Source of the DNA: Paenibacillus melissococcoides
GTDB taxonomy: Bacteria; Bacillota; Bacilli; Paenibacillales; Paenibacillaceae
Reading direction: 5' to 3'
Length of the DNA: 64,000 nt
Assembly: GCA_944800085.1 (NCBI GenBank)
Contig: CALYLO010000003.1
Span: forward strand, 310,001 to 374,000
Of this stretch, positions 55,652 to 64,000 are shown piece after piece. Below the pieces are notes generated by a model. It saw only the letters and a program-made list of their open reading frames with translations, made no database searches and was not told the origin of the DNA. The translations under genes and the position numbers were made by a program. Every line of letters starts with the position of its first letter. Within the stretch, counting starts at the first letter, position 1.

Positions 55652-57246
55652 ACGTGAAGGTGTTGCTTATTGACGATGAAGCGCCGATTGTGAACAATCT
55701 GAAGATCGTCATCCCCTGGAATGAGATGCAGATCGATATCGTCGGCACCGCGCGCAACGGCGCCGAAGGGATCGATGCGGTGCGCGCGCATGAGCCCGAT
55801 ATTATTTTGTGCGATATCCGCATGCCTGTGATGGACGGTATGGAATTTTTGCGGGAAATCCGTAAAATGGGCGTCGAAGCGGAGGTGCTGATGCTGACGG
55901 GCTACCAGGAATTCGAATATGCCCGCATCGCCCTGCAGCACGGGGTGCGGGATTATATTGTGAAGCCGATTAATTATGAAGAGCTGCAGCAGACCGTAGG
56001 CAAGCTGGCCGATGAGGTCCGCTCCCGCAAGCAGAAGAAAAAGCAGGAGGAGCGGCGCTGGGGAAAGGTCATCCGCCTTGCCTTTGAGAAAATGCTGTTC
56101 GATGTGCTGATGGGCTTCTCATCCGGTCCTTCCCCGCTCGTGATGCAGGAAGGGGACGTTCCGGCCGAGCGGTTGACCTATGCGGTCCTGCTCGTCGATC
56201 TGGACGGATATGCCCAGCGTACCGTATCATGGGTAGATAGCGAGCGCAAGCTGTGGAATTTCGCCGTTCGCAATGTGCTTCAGGAGGCCATCCAGGAGGA
56301 GGGACTGACCTATGCCGTCCTGCAAATGCGGGAAGGGGAATGGGCGGTTCTTATTCAGTTCGGCCCGGACCGCGCGGAGGCGACGACTTCGCAGATGGTG
56401 TGCTGGGCCCAAGATATTCAACAGGCGGTGCGGGAGCATGTCAAGATGACCGTAAGCCTCGCCTGGGATCAGGGTCCGGTGCCGATGGCCGCGCTCTCCC
56501 ACACATACAAACGGCTGCAGCGCGTGCTCATATGGGCATCGGAAGACGAGCAGCTGCTCTCGGTCGATGAAGGCTCGATGGCCCGCCAAGTCGCGTCGGT
56601 CTCGGAATGGCATCTCGTCGAAGAGATCGTGTCCGGGATGAAGCAGAACGACAAGCGCAATGTCGAGCAAGGTCTTCATTCCTTGCAGACGAGTCTGTCC
56701 TGCATGTCAGAGCAGTCGATCATGCGGGTCGAGAAATTCCTGCATTATGTCGTCATCCATCTGCTGCGTGAAATGCGGGAACTGGAATTCATCCAGGCGC
56801 AGCAGGAGGAGGAAGTGTGGAACAAGCTGCAGCACAGCTTGACCGTGAAGGACTTGATGAACGTCATCACGGACCTGGTCGGCAATACGAAGGAACACGC
56901 CATGAACAAGAAATCGGGCGAATTGCTCATGATTTCGGCGAAGGATTACATTCATCGGCATCTGGGCTCCGATATCGGCATCGAGGAGCTCGCCGATTAC
57001 CTCGGCATCAGCTGCAGCTACTTCAGCATGCTGTTCAAAAATTATTTCGGGGAGACATTCGTTGAATACGTCACAAGACAGCGCATGGAGCTCGCGATGT
57101 CGATGCTGCGCATGACGGACAAGAGCATCGCGCAGATCGGCATGCTCGTCGGCTATACCGAGCGCCGGTACTTCTCGAGAGTATTCCAGAAGTATACGGG
57201 CATGACTCCTTCCGATTACCGGGAGTCCCGGGTCATGGCCGAATAG
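55648..57246 (+). CDS. YesN-type response regulator with AraC DNA-binding domain
   Basis: 532-residue regulator: receiver domain with LLIDDE at 6-11 and phospho-acceptor Asp56 in CDIRMPVMDG, a central linker of about 300 residues, and a C-terminal AraC double HTH. The AraC part includes IGIEELADYLGISCSYFSMLFK and GYTERRYFSRVFQKYTGMTPSDYRE, complete in contrast to the AraC gene at 44-46 kb. It is translationally coupled to the kinase. Likely targets are the lipoprotein gene upstream and the GH3 gene downstream. Confidence 0.93.
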   Translation: MNVKVLLIDDEAPIVNNLKIVIPWNEMQIDIVGTARNGAEGIDAVRAHEPDIILCDIRMPVMDGMEFLREIRKMGVEAEVLMLTGYQEFEYARIALQHGVRDYIVKPINYEELQQTVGKLADEVRSRKQKKKQEERRWGKVIRLAFEKMLFDVLMGFSSGPSPLVMQEGDVPAERLTYAVLLVDLDGYAQRTVSWVDSERKLWNFAVRNVLQEAIQEEGLTYAVLQMREGEWAVLIQFGPDRAEATTSQMVCWAQDIQQAVREHVKMTVSLAWDQGPVPMAALSHTYKRLQRVLIWASEDEQLLSVDEGSMARQVASVSEWHLVEEIVSGMKQNDKRNVEQGLHSLQTSLSCMSEQSIMRVEKFLHYVVIHLLREMRELEFIQAQQEEEVWNKLQHSLTVKDLMNVITDLVGNTKEHAMNKKSGELLMISAKDYIHRHLGSDIGIEELADYLGISCSYFSMLFKNYFGETFVEYVTRQRMELAMSMLRMTDKSIAQIGMLVGYTERRYFSRVFQKYTGMTPSDYRESRVMAE

Positions 57247-57301
57247 AACGCGCGGCGGCATCTGCGCTCCATTTTACGACAGAGAGGATGGAACGAGAGG
57301 C

Positions 57302-58924
57302 ATGGGTAAACAGCAACTGACATTGGAACAGAAAATCGGCCAAATGGTCATGTGCGGCTTTCACGGCCCGGTTGTCAACGACAATATCCGCACGCTGATT
57401 GAGAAGCATCATGTTGGCGGCATCATTTATTTCCGCCGCAACGTGCAGAGCAAGGAGCAGGTATGCGGGCTGTCCCGGGAGCTGCAGCTCATCTCGCGCA
57501 AGCACACCGATATTCCGCTCTTTATCTGTATCGACCAGGAAGGGGGCATGGTCGCCCGCATCGATTGGGACGATATTACGCTCATTCCCGGCAATATGGC
57601 GATCGGGGCGGCGCGCAGCGCGGAAGACGCATATGAAGCGGCCCGCATCTGCGGCGAAGAGCTGCTTCATATGGGCATCAATATGAACTTCGCGCCAAGC
57701 GTGGACGTGAACAATAATGCCCTGAACCCGGTCATCGGGGTGCGTTCGTACGGCGAGCGCCCGGATCTCGTGGCCGAGCTTGGAGCGGCTCAGATCCGCG
57801 GGCTGCAGGAAGCGAACGTCGCGGCGACCGCAAAGCATTTCCCGGGTCATGGCGACACGGCGGTCGATTCCCACCACGGGCTGGCGGCGGTGAATCATGA
57901 CGAGGAGCGGCTGCTCGCGATCGAGCTGGCGCCGTTCATTCGCGCCATCCGCGAAGGCGTCGATCTGATTATGACGGCCCATGTTATGTTCCCGGCCTTC
58001 GAGCCGAATCCGATTCCGGCGACGCTGTCGCGCAACGTGCTGACGAATCTGCTGCGCAAACGGATCGGCTATAACGGCGTCATCGTCACCGATTGTCTGG
58101 AGATGCATGCGATTTCAAAAGAATTCGGCATCCCCGAAGGGGCCGTGCGCTCGGTGGAAGCCGGCGCCGATCTGGTGCTAGTGAGCCATACGTACGAAGA
58201 GCAGGTCGCGGCGATCGCGGCGCTGGTCGAGGCGGTGCGCAGCGGGCGCATTCCGGAGTCGCAGATCGACGAGTCGGTCGATCGGCTGCTGTCGCTGAAG
58301 GCGAAGCGCAGCATGGACGCCCTGCCGGAGGTGACGCCTCGATTCGCGGCCCTGTTCGGTTCCGACGCCTCCAAGGCCGTCGTCGACCGCATCTGCGAGA
58401 ACAGCATTACGCTGGTCAAAAATGAAGGCGGGTCCATTCCGCTGCGCAAGGAGGAGCCGACGCTCGTCATCTGGCCGGAAGTGCGCCAGCGCACGGAGGT
58501 CGATGAGCCGATCGAACAGTCCTACACATTGGCGACCGCGCTCTCGCCTTACGTAGACCATGTGGAGAAATGGCGGATCGGCACGTATCCGGAAGCGGAC
58601 GAAGTGAAGGCGACCTTGGAGAAGGCCGCATCCTTCAAGCAGATTGTCGTGCTGACCTATAATGCGGTATCCACGCTCCATCCCGGCCAGGTCGAGATTG
58701 TACAGGGCCTGATCGGCCGCCCGGATGCGCAGGTTATCGTGGCCTCGACGCGCAATCCGTATGATTTGAACCAGTTCCCGGACGCGCAGGTCTATCTGTG
58801 CTGCTACGAGAATCGTCCGGCGACGATGAAGGCGCTGGCGGCCGTGCTGGCAGGCAAGCAGGAAGCGCGCGGCAAGCTGCCGGTCACGATCTCGCCGGAA
58901 TATCCGTTCGGGCATCAGGCGTAG
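57302..58924 (+). CDS. nagZ: GH3 beta-N-acetylhexosaminidase (NagZ type)
   Basis: 540-residue glycoside hydrolase family 3 enzyme without a signal peptide, so cytosolic. CIDQEGGMVARI, KHFPGHGDTAVDSHHGL (His183, Asp189, His191 of the catalytic loop) and the nucleophile Asp264 in VIVTDCLEMHAI are the NagZ hallmarks. The C-terminal 190 residues form the second domain seen in Firmicute enzymes. It follows yesN by 55 bases, so the operon may import and cleave an N-acetylglucosamine-containing sugar or recycled muropeptide. Terminator downstream. Confidence 0.93.
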   Translation: MGKQQLTLEQKIGQMVMCGFHGPVVNDNIRTLIEKHHVGGIIYFRRNVQSKEQVCGLSRELQLISRKHTDIPLFICIDQEGGMVARIDWDDITLIPGNMAIGAARSAEDAYEAARICGEELLHMGINMNFAPSVDVNNNALNPVIGVRSYGERPDLVAELGAAQIRGLQEANVAATAKHFPGHGDTAVDSHHGLAAVNHDEERLLAIELAPFIRAIREGVDLIMTAHVMFPAFEPNPIPATLSRNVLTNLLRKRIGYNGVIVTDCLEMHAISKEFGIPEGAVRSVEAGADLVLVSHTYEEQVAAIAALVEAVRSGRIPESQIDESVDRLLSLKAKRSMDALPEVTPRFAALFGSDASKAVVDRICENSITLVKNEGGSIPLRKEEPTLVIWPEVRQRTEVDEPIEQSYTLATALSPYVDHVEKWRIGTYPEADEVKATLEKAASFKQIVVLTYNAVSTLHPGQVEIVQGLIGRPDAQVIVASTRNPYDLNQFPDAQVYLCCYENRPATMKALAAVLAGKQEARGKLPVTISPEYPFGHQA

Positions 58925-58969
58925 AATTCTATAACATCGGCAAGGGATTCGGGCCGATGATTGCAACAT

Positions 58970-59012
58970 AAGGCTGTTCCCCAGTCGTCATGGCGGCGGG
59001 AACAGCCTTTTT
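58970..59012 (+). terminator. Terminator after nagZ
   Basis: AAGGCTGTTCCC pairs perfectly with GGGAACAGCCTT (12 bp), 16-base loop, then TTTTT. Confidence 0.92.
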
Positions 59013-59014
59013 GC

Positions 59015-59227
59015 TTGCTGCCCGCGCGGTTCGGCCGGAGTGAAAATATCCGATGGATTTATGAGGCCGGATCCGGCTATATTGGAATAAGAATCGTTCC
59101 GATTAGGAGAGAAGCTGCGGAGGCCCGTATCGACGTTAAGAAGGCGCGCGCTTTGCTGGAGCATTTCGTGAAGGAGAAGGCAGACGCGCAGTCGTTGAAG
59201 GAACTGATTTACGGCAAGCCTTTATAA
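59015..59227 (+). pseudogene. Short coding-like fragment of unknown origin
   Basis: The frame ending at TAA 59227 reads ARALLEHFVKEKADAQSLKE near its end, helix-rich and codon-like for this genome. No start codon with a ribosome site exists after the nagZ terminator. It may be the 3' remnant of a lost gene, or chance. I do not recognise it. Confidence 0.3.
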
Positions 59228-59301
59228 CATCGATGAAAGCATCACTGTGTCAGAAGCAAGGACAGCATCAATGGCATGCGGCAGATAAGGGAGGCGGCCG
59301 G

Positions 59302-60153
59302 ATGAGAAATCAGGAACAATATGCAGAGCTGGAGCGGGCGCTGCGGGAGGTAGAGAAGTGGGAACGGGAGCAGAAGGATCTATCCTTCTTCGACAAAATC
59401 GGGCGCCTGCCCTTCACATTGCTTGAGCGGTTCACGCCCGCAGGACTCCAGCGCAAAATAGCCGAGCTGCTGGATGAGCTGGGAGCCTACCTGCAAACGG
59501 GCGGCAAATATTTGGTTCAGAAAAAGCATGTGCTGAACAAGCTGCAGGCGAAGCGGGCCGAACTGGACCCGGCGGCGGCCGGGCAGCGGGCCGAACCGGA
59601 TCTTGCGCTCGCCCAATCGCTGCCGCTTGCCATATGCGATGCCGCTGCGGCCGAGGTCATGGAGGTGAACAAGAAGGTGGCGTTCGCCCAAGGAGCGACG
59701 ACGGGCTTCGGCGGACTGTTCACGCTGGCTGTGGACATCCCGGCCGTGCTCGGCTTGGCCTTGAAGGCTTTGCAGGAGACCGCCATCTGCTACGGCTTCG
59801 ATCCGGATGATCCGCGCGAGCGGGTCTTCATCGTCAAATGCATGCAGTTCACGACCTCGGATGTCGTGGGCAAGCAGGCGATCCTGAAGGATGTGGCCGA
59901 TTATGACAATCCCGAACGGGAACGGGCGGGACTGTCGGAGATGCAGGGCTGGCGGGAGACGATGGCTTCCTTCACCGACAGCTTCGGCTGGAAGAAGCTG
60001 TTCCAGACGATTCCGATCCTTGGCATGGTATTCGGCTCCTTCAGCAACCGCTCTTTAATCCATGATATGGCGGAGACCGGACAATATTTGTACCGCAAAC
60101 GGGCCATTCTCGCGCGCCTGCAAGCGGTGAAGAATCAGGCTGCCCCGGAGTAG
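59302..60153 (+). CDS. EcsC-family protein
   Basis: 283-residue protein of the EcsC family. Amphipathic and hydrophobic helices dominate: GATTGFGGLFTLAVDIPAVL at about 154-173 and LFQTIPILGMVFGSFSNRSL near 235-255 are family features. In Bacillus EcsC accompanies the EcsAB ABC transporter involved in secretion; its own role is unclear and no EcsAB is adjacent here. ATG 59302 follows AAGGGAGG by seven bases. The stop codon lies within a small terminator. Confidence 0.88.
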   Translation: MRNQEQYAELERALREVEKWEREQKDLSFFDKIGRLPFTLLERFTPAGLQRKIAELLDELGAYLQTGGKYLVQKKHVLNKLQAKRAELDPAAAGQRAEPDLALAQSLPLAICDAAAAEVMEVNKKVAFAQGATTGFGGLFTLAVDIPAVLGLALKALQETAICYGFDPDDPRERVFIVKCMQFTTSDVVGKQAILKDVADYDNPERERAGLSEMQGWRETMASFTDSFGWKKLFQTIPILGMVFGSFSNRSLIHDMAETGQYLYRKRAILARLQAVKNQAAPE

Positions 60154-60167
60154 CCTGTCTTTTTTTG
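60136..60167 (+). terminator. Terminator overlapping the end of the EcsC-family gene
   Basis: CAGGCT and AGCCTG form a 6-bp stem with a 10-base loop, followed by TCTTTTTTT. The stop codon is in the loop and stem. Confidence 0.65.
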
Positions 60168-60237
60168 CACGTCCGCTTCGATGCTGCACATGGGTACAGA
60201 GCAAGGGGATGGCCAGGGAATCAAAGCGGCCCTTTTA

Positions 60238-60266
60238 TTGAAACCGTTATATTTTTCCAGTATAAT
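60238..60266 (+). promoter_or_regulatory. Strong predicted promoter of tnaA
   Basis: TTGAAA (60238-60243), exactly 17 bp, and TATAAT (60261-60266). The leader of about 80 bases contains an AGAAGGAGGAT ribosome-site-like element (around 60292-60302) that is too far from the tnaA start to serve it. Confidence 0.8.
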
Positions 60267-60353
60267 GAAGTCTCCTTCAAAATATTGGAACGAGAAGGAG
60301 GATTTTAAAGCTGATCGTTTGAAAATTTTTCTATGAATAACGGGGGTGTTGGA

Positions 60354-61748
60354 ATGGCGCGATTTGCAGAGCCGTTTAAAATCAAAATGGTGGAGCCGCT
60401 GCGCATCATCTCACGGGAAGAACGGGAGAGGGCGCTGGAACGGGCGGGATACAATCCATTTTTGCTGCGCGGGGATGAAGTGTATATCGATCTGTTGACA
60501 GACAGCGGCACGAGCGCGATGAGCGACAACCAATGGGCCGGCATGATGCTGGGCGACGAGTCGTATGCGGGCAGCCGCAACTATTATCATCTGTGCGACA
60601 CGGTGCAGCACATTACAGGTTATCGGCATGTGATTCCGATGCATCAGGGGCGGGGCGCCGAAAAGGTGCTGTTTCCGCTGCTTATTCAAAAAGGGCAGTA
60701 TGTCCTGAGCAATTGGCATTTCGATACAACGCGCGCGCATGTCGATCTGGCCGGAGGAATTGCGGTTGATCTTGTAACCGAACAAGCCTATGATACGACG
60801 ACGCCTTATCCGTTCAAAGGGAACTTCGATACCGATAAGCTGCGCCATGCGATCGCGGAAAAAGGAACGGAAAACATCGCATTTATCCTTATCACCGTGA
60901 CGAACAACAGCGCTGGCGGCCAGCCGGTCTCCATGGAAAATATTCGCGAGGTATCCGCCATTGCGAAGCAGAACGGGATTCGCGTGTTTTTCGATGCCGC
61001 GCGTTATGCGGAGAATGCGTACTTCATCAAGAAGCGCGAGCCAGGCTATGAGGATAAAGAAATCATTGATATCGTCCGTGAAATGTTCTCTTATGGCGAA
61101 GGGTTCACGATGAGCGCCAAAAAGGACGGGCTTGTCAATATCGGCGGCTTGCTGGCCTTTAAAAAGGATGAAGCGTTATTTACGCAAGCGCGTTCGATGA
61201 CGGTGCCGATGGAGGGCTTTCCGACGTACGGCGGCTTGACCGGCCGCGATATGGAAGCGCTTGCCCGCGGGCTGCGCGAAGGCATCGACGAGCAGTATCT
61301 TGCTTATCGCATCGGCCAGATCGAATATCTCGGCCGGCGGCTCGAGGAGGGCGGAATCCCTTTTCAGACGCCGACGGGCGGCCATGCCGTATTCGTTGAC
61401 GCCAAGAAGATGCTGCCGCATATTCCCGCGGCGCAGTTCCCGGCCCAGGTGCTGGCGAATGAGTTATATCTTGAAGCGGGGATACGAGGAGTCGAAATCG
61501 GTTCTTTTCTGCTGGGACGTGATGCCGCGACGGGTGAACAGTTGGAGAGCAAGCTTGAATTGCTGCGCTTGACGATTCCGCGCCGCGTCTATACGAATAA
61601 CCATATGGATGTCATTGCGGATGCCCTGATTGCAATCAAGGACCGGGCAAGCACGTTGAAGGGATTAGAGTTCACGTACGAACCGCCGATATTGCGGCAT
61701 TTTACTGCGCGTCTTCGGCCGATCAAGACAGAAGTCCCCTCCCGCTGA
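60354..61748 (+). CDS. tnaA: Tryptophanase (tryptophan indole-lyase)
   Basis: 464-residue PLP enzyme splitting tryptophan into indole, pyruvate and ammonia. [31 protein letters not shown] and the PLP-lysine region [13 protein letters not shown] define the tryptophanase/tyrosine phenol-lyase family. Asp in HFDTTR (Thr in tyrosine phenol-lyase) and Ile in [12 protein letters not shown], in place of the phenol-lyase Arg, favour tryptophan as substrate. ATG 60354 follows GGGGGTG; ATG 60333 lacks a ribosome site. No tryptophan transporter follows. The enzyme predicts an indole-positive organism. Confidence 0.93.
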   Translation: MARFAEPFKIKMVEPLRIISREERERALERAGYNPFLLRGDEVYIDLLTDSGTSAMSDNQWAGMMLGDESYAGSRNYYHLCDTVQHITGYRHVIPMHQGRGAEKVLFPLLIQKGQYVLSNWHFDTTRAHVDLAGGIAVDLVTEQAYDTTTPYPFKGNFDTDKLRHAIAEKGTENIAFILITVTNNSAGGQPVSMENIREVSAIAKQNGIRVFFDAARYAENAYFIKKREPGYEDKEIIDIVREMFSYGEGFTMSAKKDGLVNIGGLLAFKKDEALFTQARSMTVPMEGFPTYGGLTGRDMEALARGLREGIDEQYLAYRIGQIEYLGRRLEEGGIPFQTPTGGHAVFVDAKKMLPHIPAAQFPAQVLANELYLEAGIRGVEIGSFLLGRDAATGEQLESKLELLRLTIPRRVYTNNHMDVIADALIAIKDRASTLKGLEFTYEPPILRHFTARLRPIKTEVPSR

Positions 61749-61848
61749 GCTATCCCGCCCAGCCTGAACAGGGAATGCGAAAGCGGAAGGACACCGTTTA
61801 CCGAAGGGCATCGAACGGCATCGAATGGTCATGTACGTTGATCGGAGC

Positions 61849-61902
61849 AGGAGGGGGGCGTCCCCCTCCTTCCCGCTTCGCAAGCAGGGGAGGGGAAGCG
61901 GG
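61849..61902. terminator. Two GC-rich hairpins between convergent genes
   Basis: AGGAGGGGG/CCCCCTCCT (61849-61870, 4-base loop) is followed at once by CCCGCTTC/GAAGCGGG (61872-61902). Neither has a T-run. They sit between tnaA and the convergent gene at 61925 and may block transcripts from both sides. Confidence 0.55.
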
Positions 61903-61924
61903 GAAGGGACCCGTAATGCCCCCG

Positions 61925-63664
61925 CTATTCGACAGCTTCGACCTCGACGACCGGAATCGCCTCGACCTCGCCGCCGATATATACGTTCGTATAGTTGTTG
62001 AAAACGCCGATGACCGTAACCGGGCCTTCCTGGAAGGAGAAAGCGCCCTGCAGCAGAACATAGCTGTCTCCCATGCGGGCGTAGGATCCTTCTTGGCTGA
62101 CCGCGGCGATCTCGCAGGTGAAGCGGACCTTCTCGCCCGGATGCTCCGGCAGCTGCTCCACGCGGATATCGGCATAATCCACATCCTGAACGAGCCCTGC
62201 AAATTGATAACTGCCGCCTTGCAGCACATAGCGGGCCGTCCTGCCTTCGGCTCCCGCCTCGTTCGGGCTCTTCACCAGCAAGGCGCCATCCGCCCCGACC
62301 TCGTAGCCGTCCGCCTCGAACGCGAACAGCGGCTGCAGCCGGTTGCTCGCGGCGGCGTAGGCGATGTACGAGGCCGCGCGCGCATCGGATTCGGCTTCGA
62401 CGAGCAGGACTGGCTGACCGCCGGCGCTCAGCCGGTCCTCGACGGTCAGGCTGCGCACGGCGTCCCGGATCGGGAGCGGCTGGCTGCGCAGCACCGTCGG
62501 CCGCGATTCGCCGTCCCAAGCCGCATAGTACACGCGCCGCTCCGAATCGATCGCCAGGGCGTATACTTTGGCGCCGAACCGGTCCCGGCCGCCGCTGACG
62601 AGCGGATAGTCCCCATCCGGCAGCAGACGGGACGGATCCGCCGCGGCCCAGGCGATGCGGACGGCCTCGATGTTCGCGGACGTGTCGCGGAAGCCGGCCA
62701 GCGCCTCATAGAGGCCGATCGCCGCTTCGTACTCCCCGGCCTCCACATGGCGGTCCGCCTTCCGCATCCAGTTCTCCATCTCGCGCTCCAGATAGCCGCT
62801 TAGCCGTGACGGGATGCCGGAAGCGTCCACATAGGCCGCAATGGCGGAAGCGTGAAGGGCGAACGCCTTCGCATTGTTCTGCTCGACATCCTTCCGCAGC
62901 ATCGCCTCGGCAAGCTCCTCCGATTTGCTCTGCAGCCATGCGGCCTCGATGTCAAGCTTCCGGTACGCTTCGCGCATGGCCAGCACCTCGTCCAGCATAA
63001 GCCGGAACTCTCCTTGACCGGCCAGGCGGGCCAGCTTGGCTTCGTCATGGGCTCGGAACAGGCGCGTCAATTGCTCGGCCTTCTCGTCCGCCCCGCCGAA
63101 GAGCGAGGCCGGAATGGCCAGCAGATTCGCCTTGAACGATTCATCGCCTCCGTCCTCCCTCTTGCCGTCCTCCAGCTCCGCCTCGAAATGAGCCTTGAAC
63201 CGGCCGAAATGCTCCTGCATCCGGTCTGCGGCCCGCATGGAGGCCAGCATGTCCTTGAACTCAGCGGCATACGAGCCGCCCGACTTCAAATAAGTCGAAC
63301 GCAATTGCTGATAACGGCTATGTATCTTCAAGAACGCATCGAAGCGAAGCGATGCCGCCGCGGCGTCCGCCTCGGACATCACCTCGTTCAGTTGGCGCTT
63401 CATCTCGGTAATCGGCGCCAGCTCGCGCAGTCGCTCGGCAAGCTTGTCTTCTTCATAGCGAATCGAGCGGTTGTTCCGGGCCTCACGGTACGCTTCTTCC
63501 GCGGCGACGAGATCATGAGCGGCATATAGCCGGTCCGCCTCCTTGACGGCATCGATTTTCTCAATAATATGCATCCCCTTGAATCCAATCATTACCACCG
63601 CGGCGGCGCATAACAAGATCAACAAATTCCGCGGGTTGATGACGTCTCGGATCGTCATATACAT
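61925..63664 (-). CDS. Membrane-anchored protein with helical-repeat region, unknown function
   Basis: 579-residue protein: one membrane segment at about residues 13-31, then about 300 residues of charged helices resembling TPR-like repeats (AYREARNN, AAIGLYEALAGF). The C-terminal half is a beta-rich region of about 250 residues with two similar modules, YVLQGGSYQFAG and YVLLQGAFSFQEG. Probably a cell-surface-facing helical scaffold. ATG 63664 shares a base with the preceding stop (TGATG); ATG 63658 has better spacing from GGAGAGG. Not recognised; it forms a unit with the next gene. Confidence 0.7.
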   Translation of the reverse strand: MYMTIRDVINPRNLLILLCAAAVVMIGFKGMHIIEKIDAVKEADRLYAAHDLVAAEEAYREARNNRSIRYEEDKLAERLRELAPITEMKRQLNEVMSEADAAAASLRFDAFLKIHSRYQQLRSTYLKSGGSYAAEFKDMLASMRAADRMQEHFGRFKAHFEAELEDGKREDGGDESFKANLLAIPASLFGGADEKAEQLTRLFRAHDEAKLARLAGQGEFRLMLDEVLAMREAYRKLDIEAAWLQSKSEELAEAMLRKDVEQNNAKAFALHASAIAAYVDASGIPSRLSGYLEREMENWMRKADRHVEAGEYEAAIGLYEALAGFRDTSANIEAVRIAWAAADPSRLLPDGDYPLVSGGRDRFGAKVYALAIDSERRVYYAAWDGESRPTVLRSQPLPIRDAVRSLTVEDRLSAGGQPVLLVEAESDARAASYIAYAAASNRLQPLFAFEADGYEVGADGALLVKSPNEAGAEGRTARYVLQGGSYQFAGLVQDVDYADIRVEQLPEHPGEKVRFTCEIAAVSQEGSYARMGDSYVLLQGAFSFQEGPVTVIGVFNNYTNVYIGGEVEAIPVVEVEAVE

Positions 63665-64000
63665 CAGCCTCTCCCGGCCGAGTCCTGAAAGTCAGGATCC
63701 CATTCGTATTTCTCGCGCACAATCCGGTTCACCTCGTCGGCGACGCGGTCCCAATTCTCGTGCGGGTGCTGCCGGATCATCCGGTTCAGCCGGAGCAAGC
63801 GCTCCTTCGGCAGACGATGGGCGTAGCGCCGGACCAATCCGGGATAGGCGAGCACGTACCGTTTCATGCGCACGGCCGCGCCAGCCACGCCCGCCAGAAT
63901 CTCCTGGCCGTTGTCCAGGCCGAGAATTTCCGGCTCGTAATGAATGACGTACTGGAACGTGCGGTCCTTAATCAGATCCCGCTTGATTTTGGCGATCTCG
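63664..64000 (-). CDS. Hypothetical protein, N-terminal part outside the window
   Basis: The minus-strand frame is open from the window edge to the stop at 63664. It includes DRTFQYVIHYEPEILGLDNG before the visible in-frame starts, so the gene extends beyond base 64000. The visible 111 residues are rich in Arg and helices, with no membrane segment or known motif. It overlaps the next gene by one base (TGATG), implying coupled translation. Function unknown. Confidence 0.65.
   Translation of the reverse strand, partial: EIAKIKRDLIKDRTFQYVIHYEPEILGLDNGQEILAGVAGAAVRMKRYVLAYPGLVRRYAHRLPKERLLRLNRMIRQHPHENWDRVADEVNRIVREKYEWDPDFQDSAGRG

Noticed and set aside
60354..61748. Tyrosine phenol-lyase instead of tryptophanase
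   Set aside because: The two positions that separate the families (Asp in HFDTTR, Ile in GVEIGSF) are of the tryptophanase type.

Overview
The window looks like a chromosomal segment of a G+C-rich, facultatively anaerobic, spore-former-type Firmicute, most likely a Paenibacillus of the indole-positive group (thiaminolyticus / dendritiformis / alvei relatives). The evidence is: many YesM/YesN and membrane-AraC regulators beside sugar-binding lipoproteins, LplB/YtcP-type ABC permeases without their own ATPase, a Bce-type antimicrobial-peptide module, an FNR with the Bacillus-type C-terminal iron-sulfur motif, strong AGGAGG ribosome sites, and a tryptophanase. The species is an inference from gene content, not from a marker gene.

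Layout. 1-3.5 kb: two sugar ABC permeases, then an intergenic region filled with degenerate tandem repeats. 3.5-13.7 kb: a divergent LacI repressor and an eleven-gene catabolic cluster (split UxaA-type dehydratase, two SDR dehydrogenases, cyclase-family hydrolase, DUF4177-like small protein, RbsD/FucU mutarotase, FAH-family hydrolase, LutABC). I read it as a non-phosphorylating 6-deoxyhexose (L-fucose or L-rhamnose type) pathway ending in pyruvate plus L-lactate, with LutABC oxidising the lactate. 13.7-20.8 kb: GNAT acetyltransferase, a capA-like gene with an in-frame stop, HxlR regulator, PduO-type adenosyltransferase, DegV, RIC-type di-iron repair protein, and a decayed DUF485-ActP acetate-permease locus. 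21.0-25.7 kb: BceRS-BceAB-type sensor and transporter. 25.9-29.9 kb: a secreted protein and a large clan-A glycoside hydrolase. 30.3-31.9 kb: an IS110-family element with a candidate bridge RNA.

32.0-43.5 kb is an anaerobic-metabolism block: nirBD and a NirC/FocA channel, fnr, adhE and pflBA. Six TGTGA-N6-TCACA-type sites lie upstream of adhE and pflB and a seventh near fnr, so the block is probably one FNR regulon. 43.6-50.3 kb: an esterase remnant, a membrane AraC regulator with a C-terminal frameshift, and a complete LplB/YtcP/lipoprotein importer. 50.4-52.1 kb: an isochorismatase pseudogene and two more repeat arrays related to those at 2-3 kb. 52.4-58.9 kb: binding lipoprotein, YesM/YesN two-component system and a NagZ-type GH3 enzyme. 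59-64 kb: EcsC-family protein, tryptophanase, and an unrecognised two-gene unit running off the right edge.

Three points stand out: the deoxyhexose cluster joined to LutABC; the paired, oppositely oriented 52-bp-derived repeat arrays found at two sites 48 kb apart; and the cluster of gene remnants (capA, actP, DUF485, araC, esterase, isochorismatase), which suggests either ongoing gene decay or, for the single-base cases, sequencing errors.
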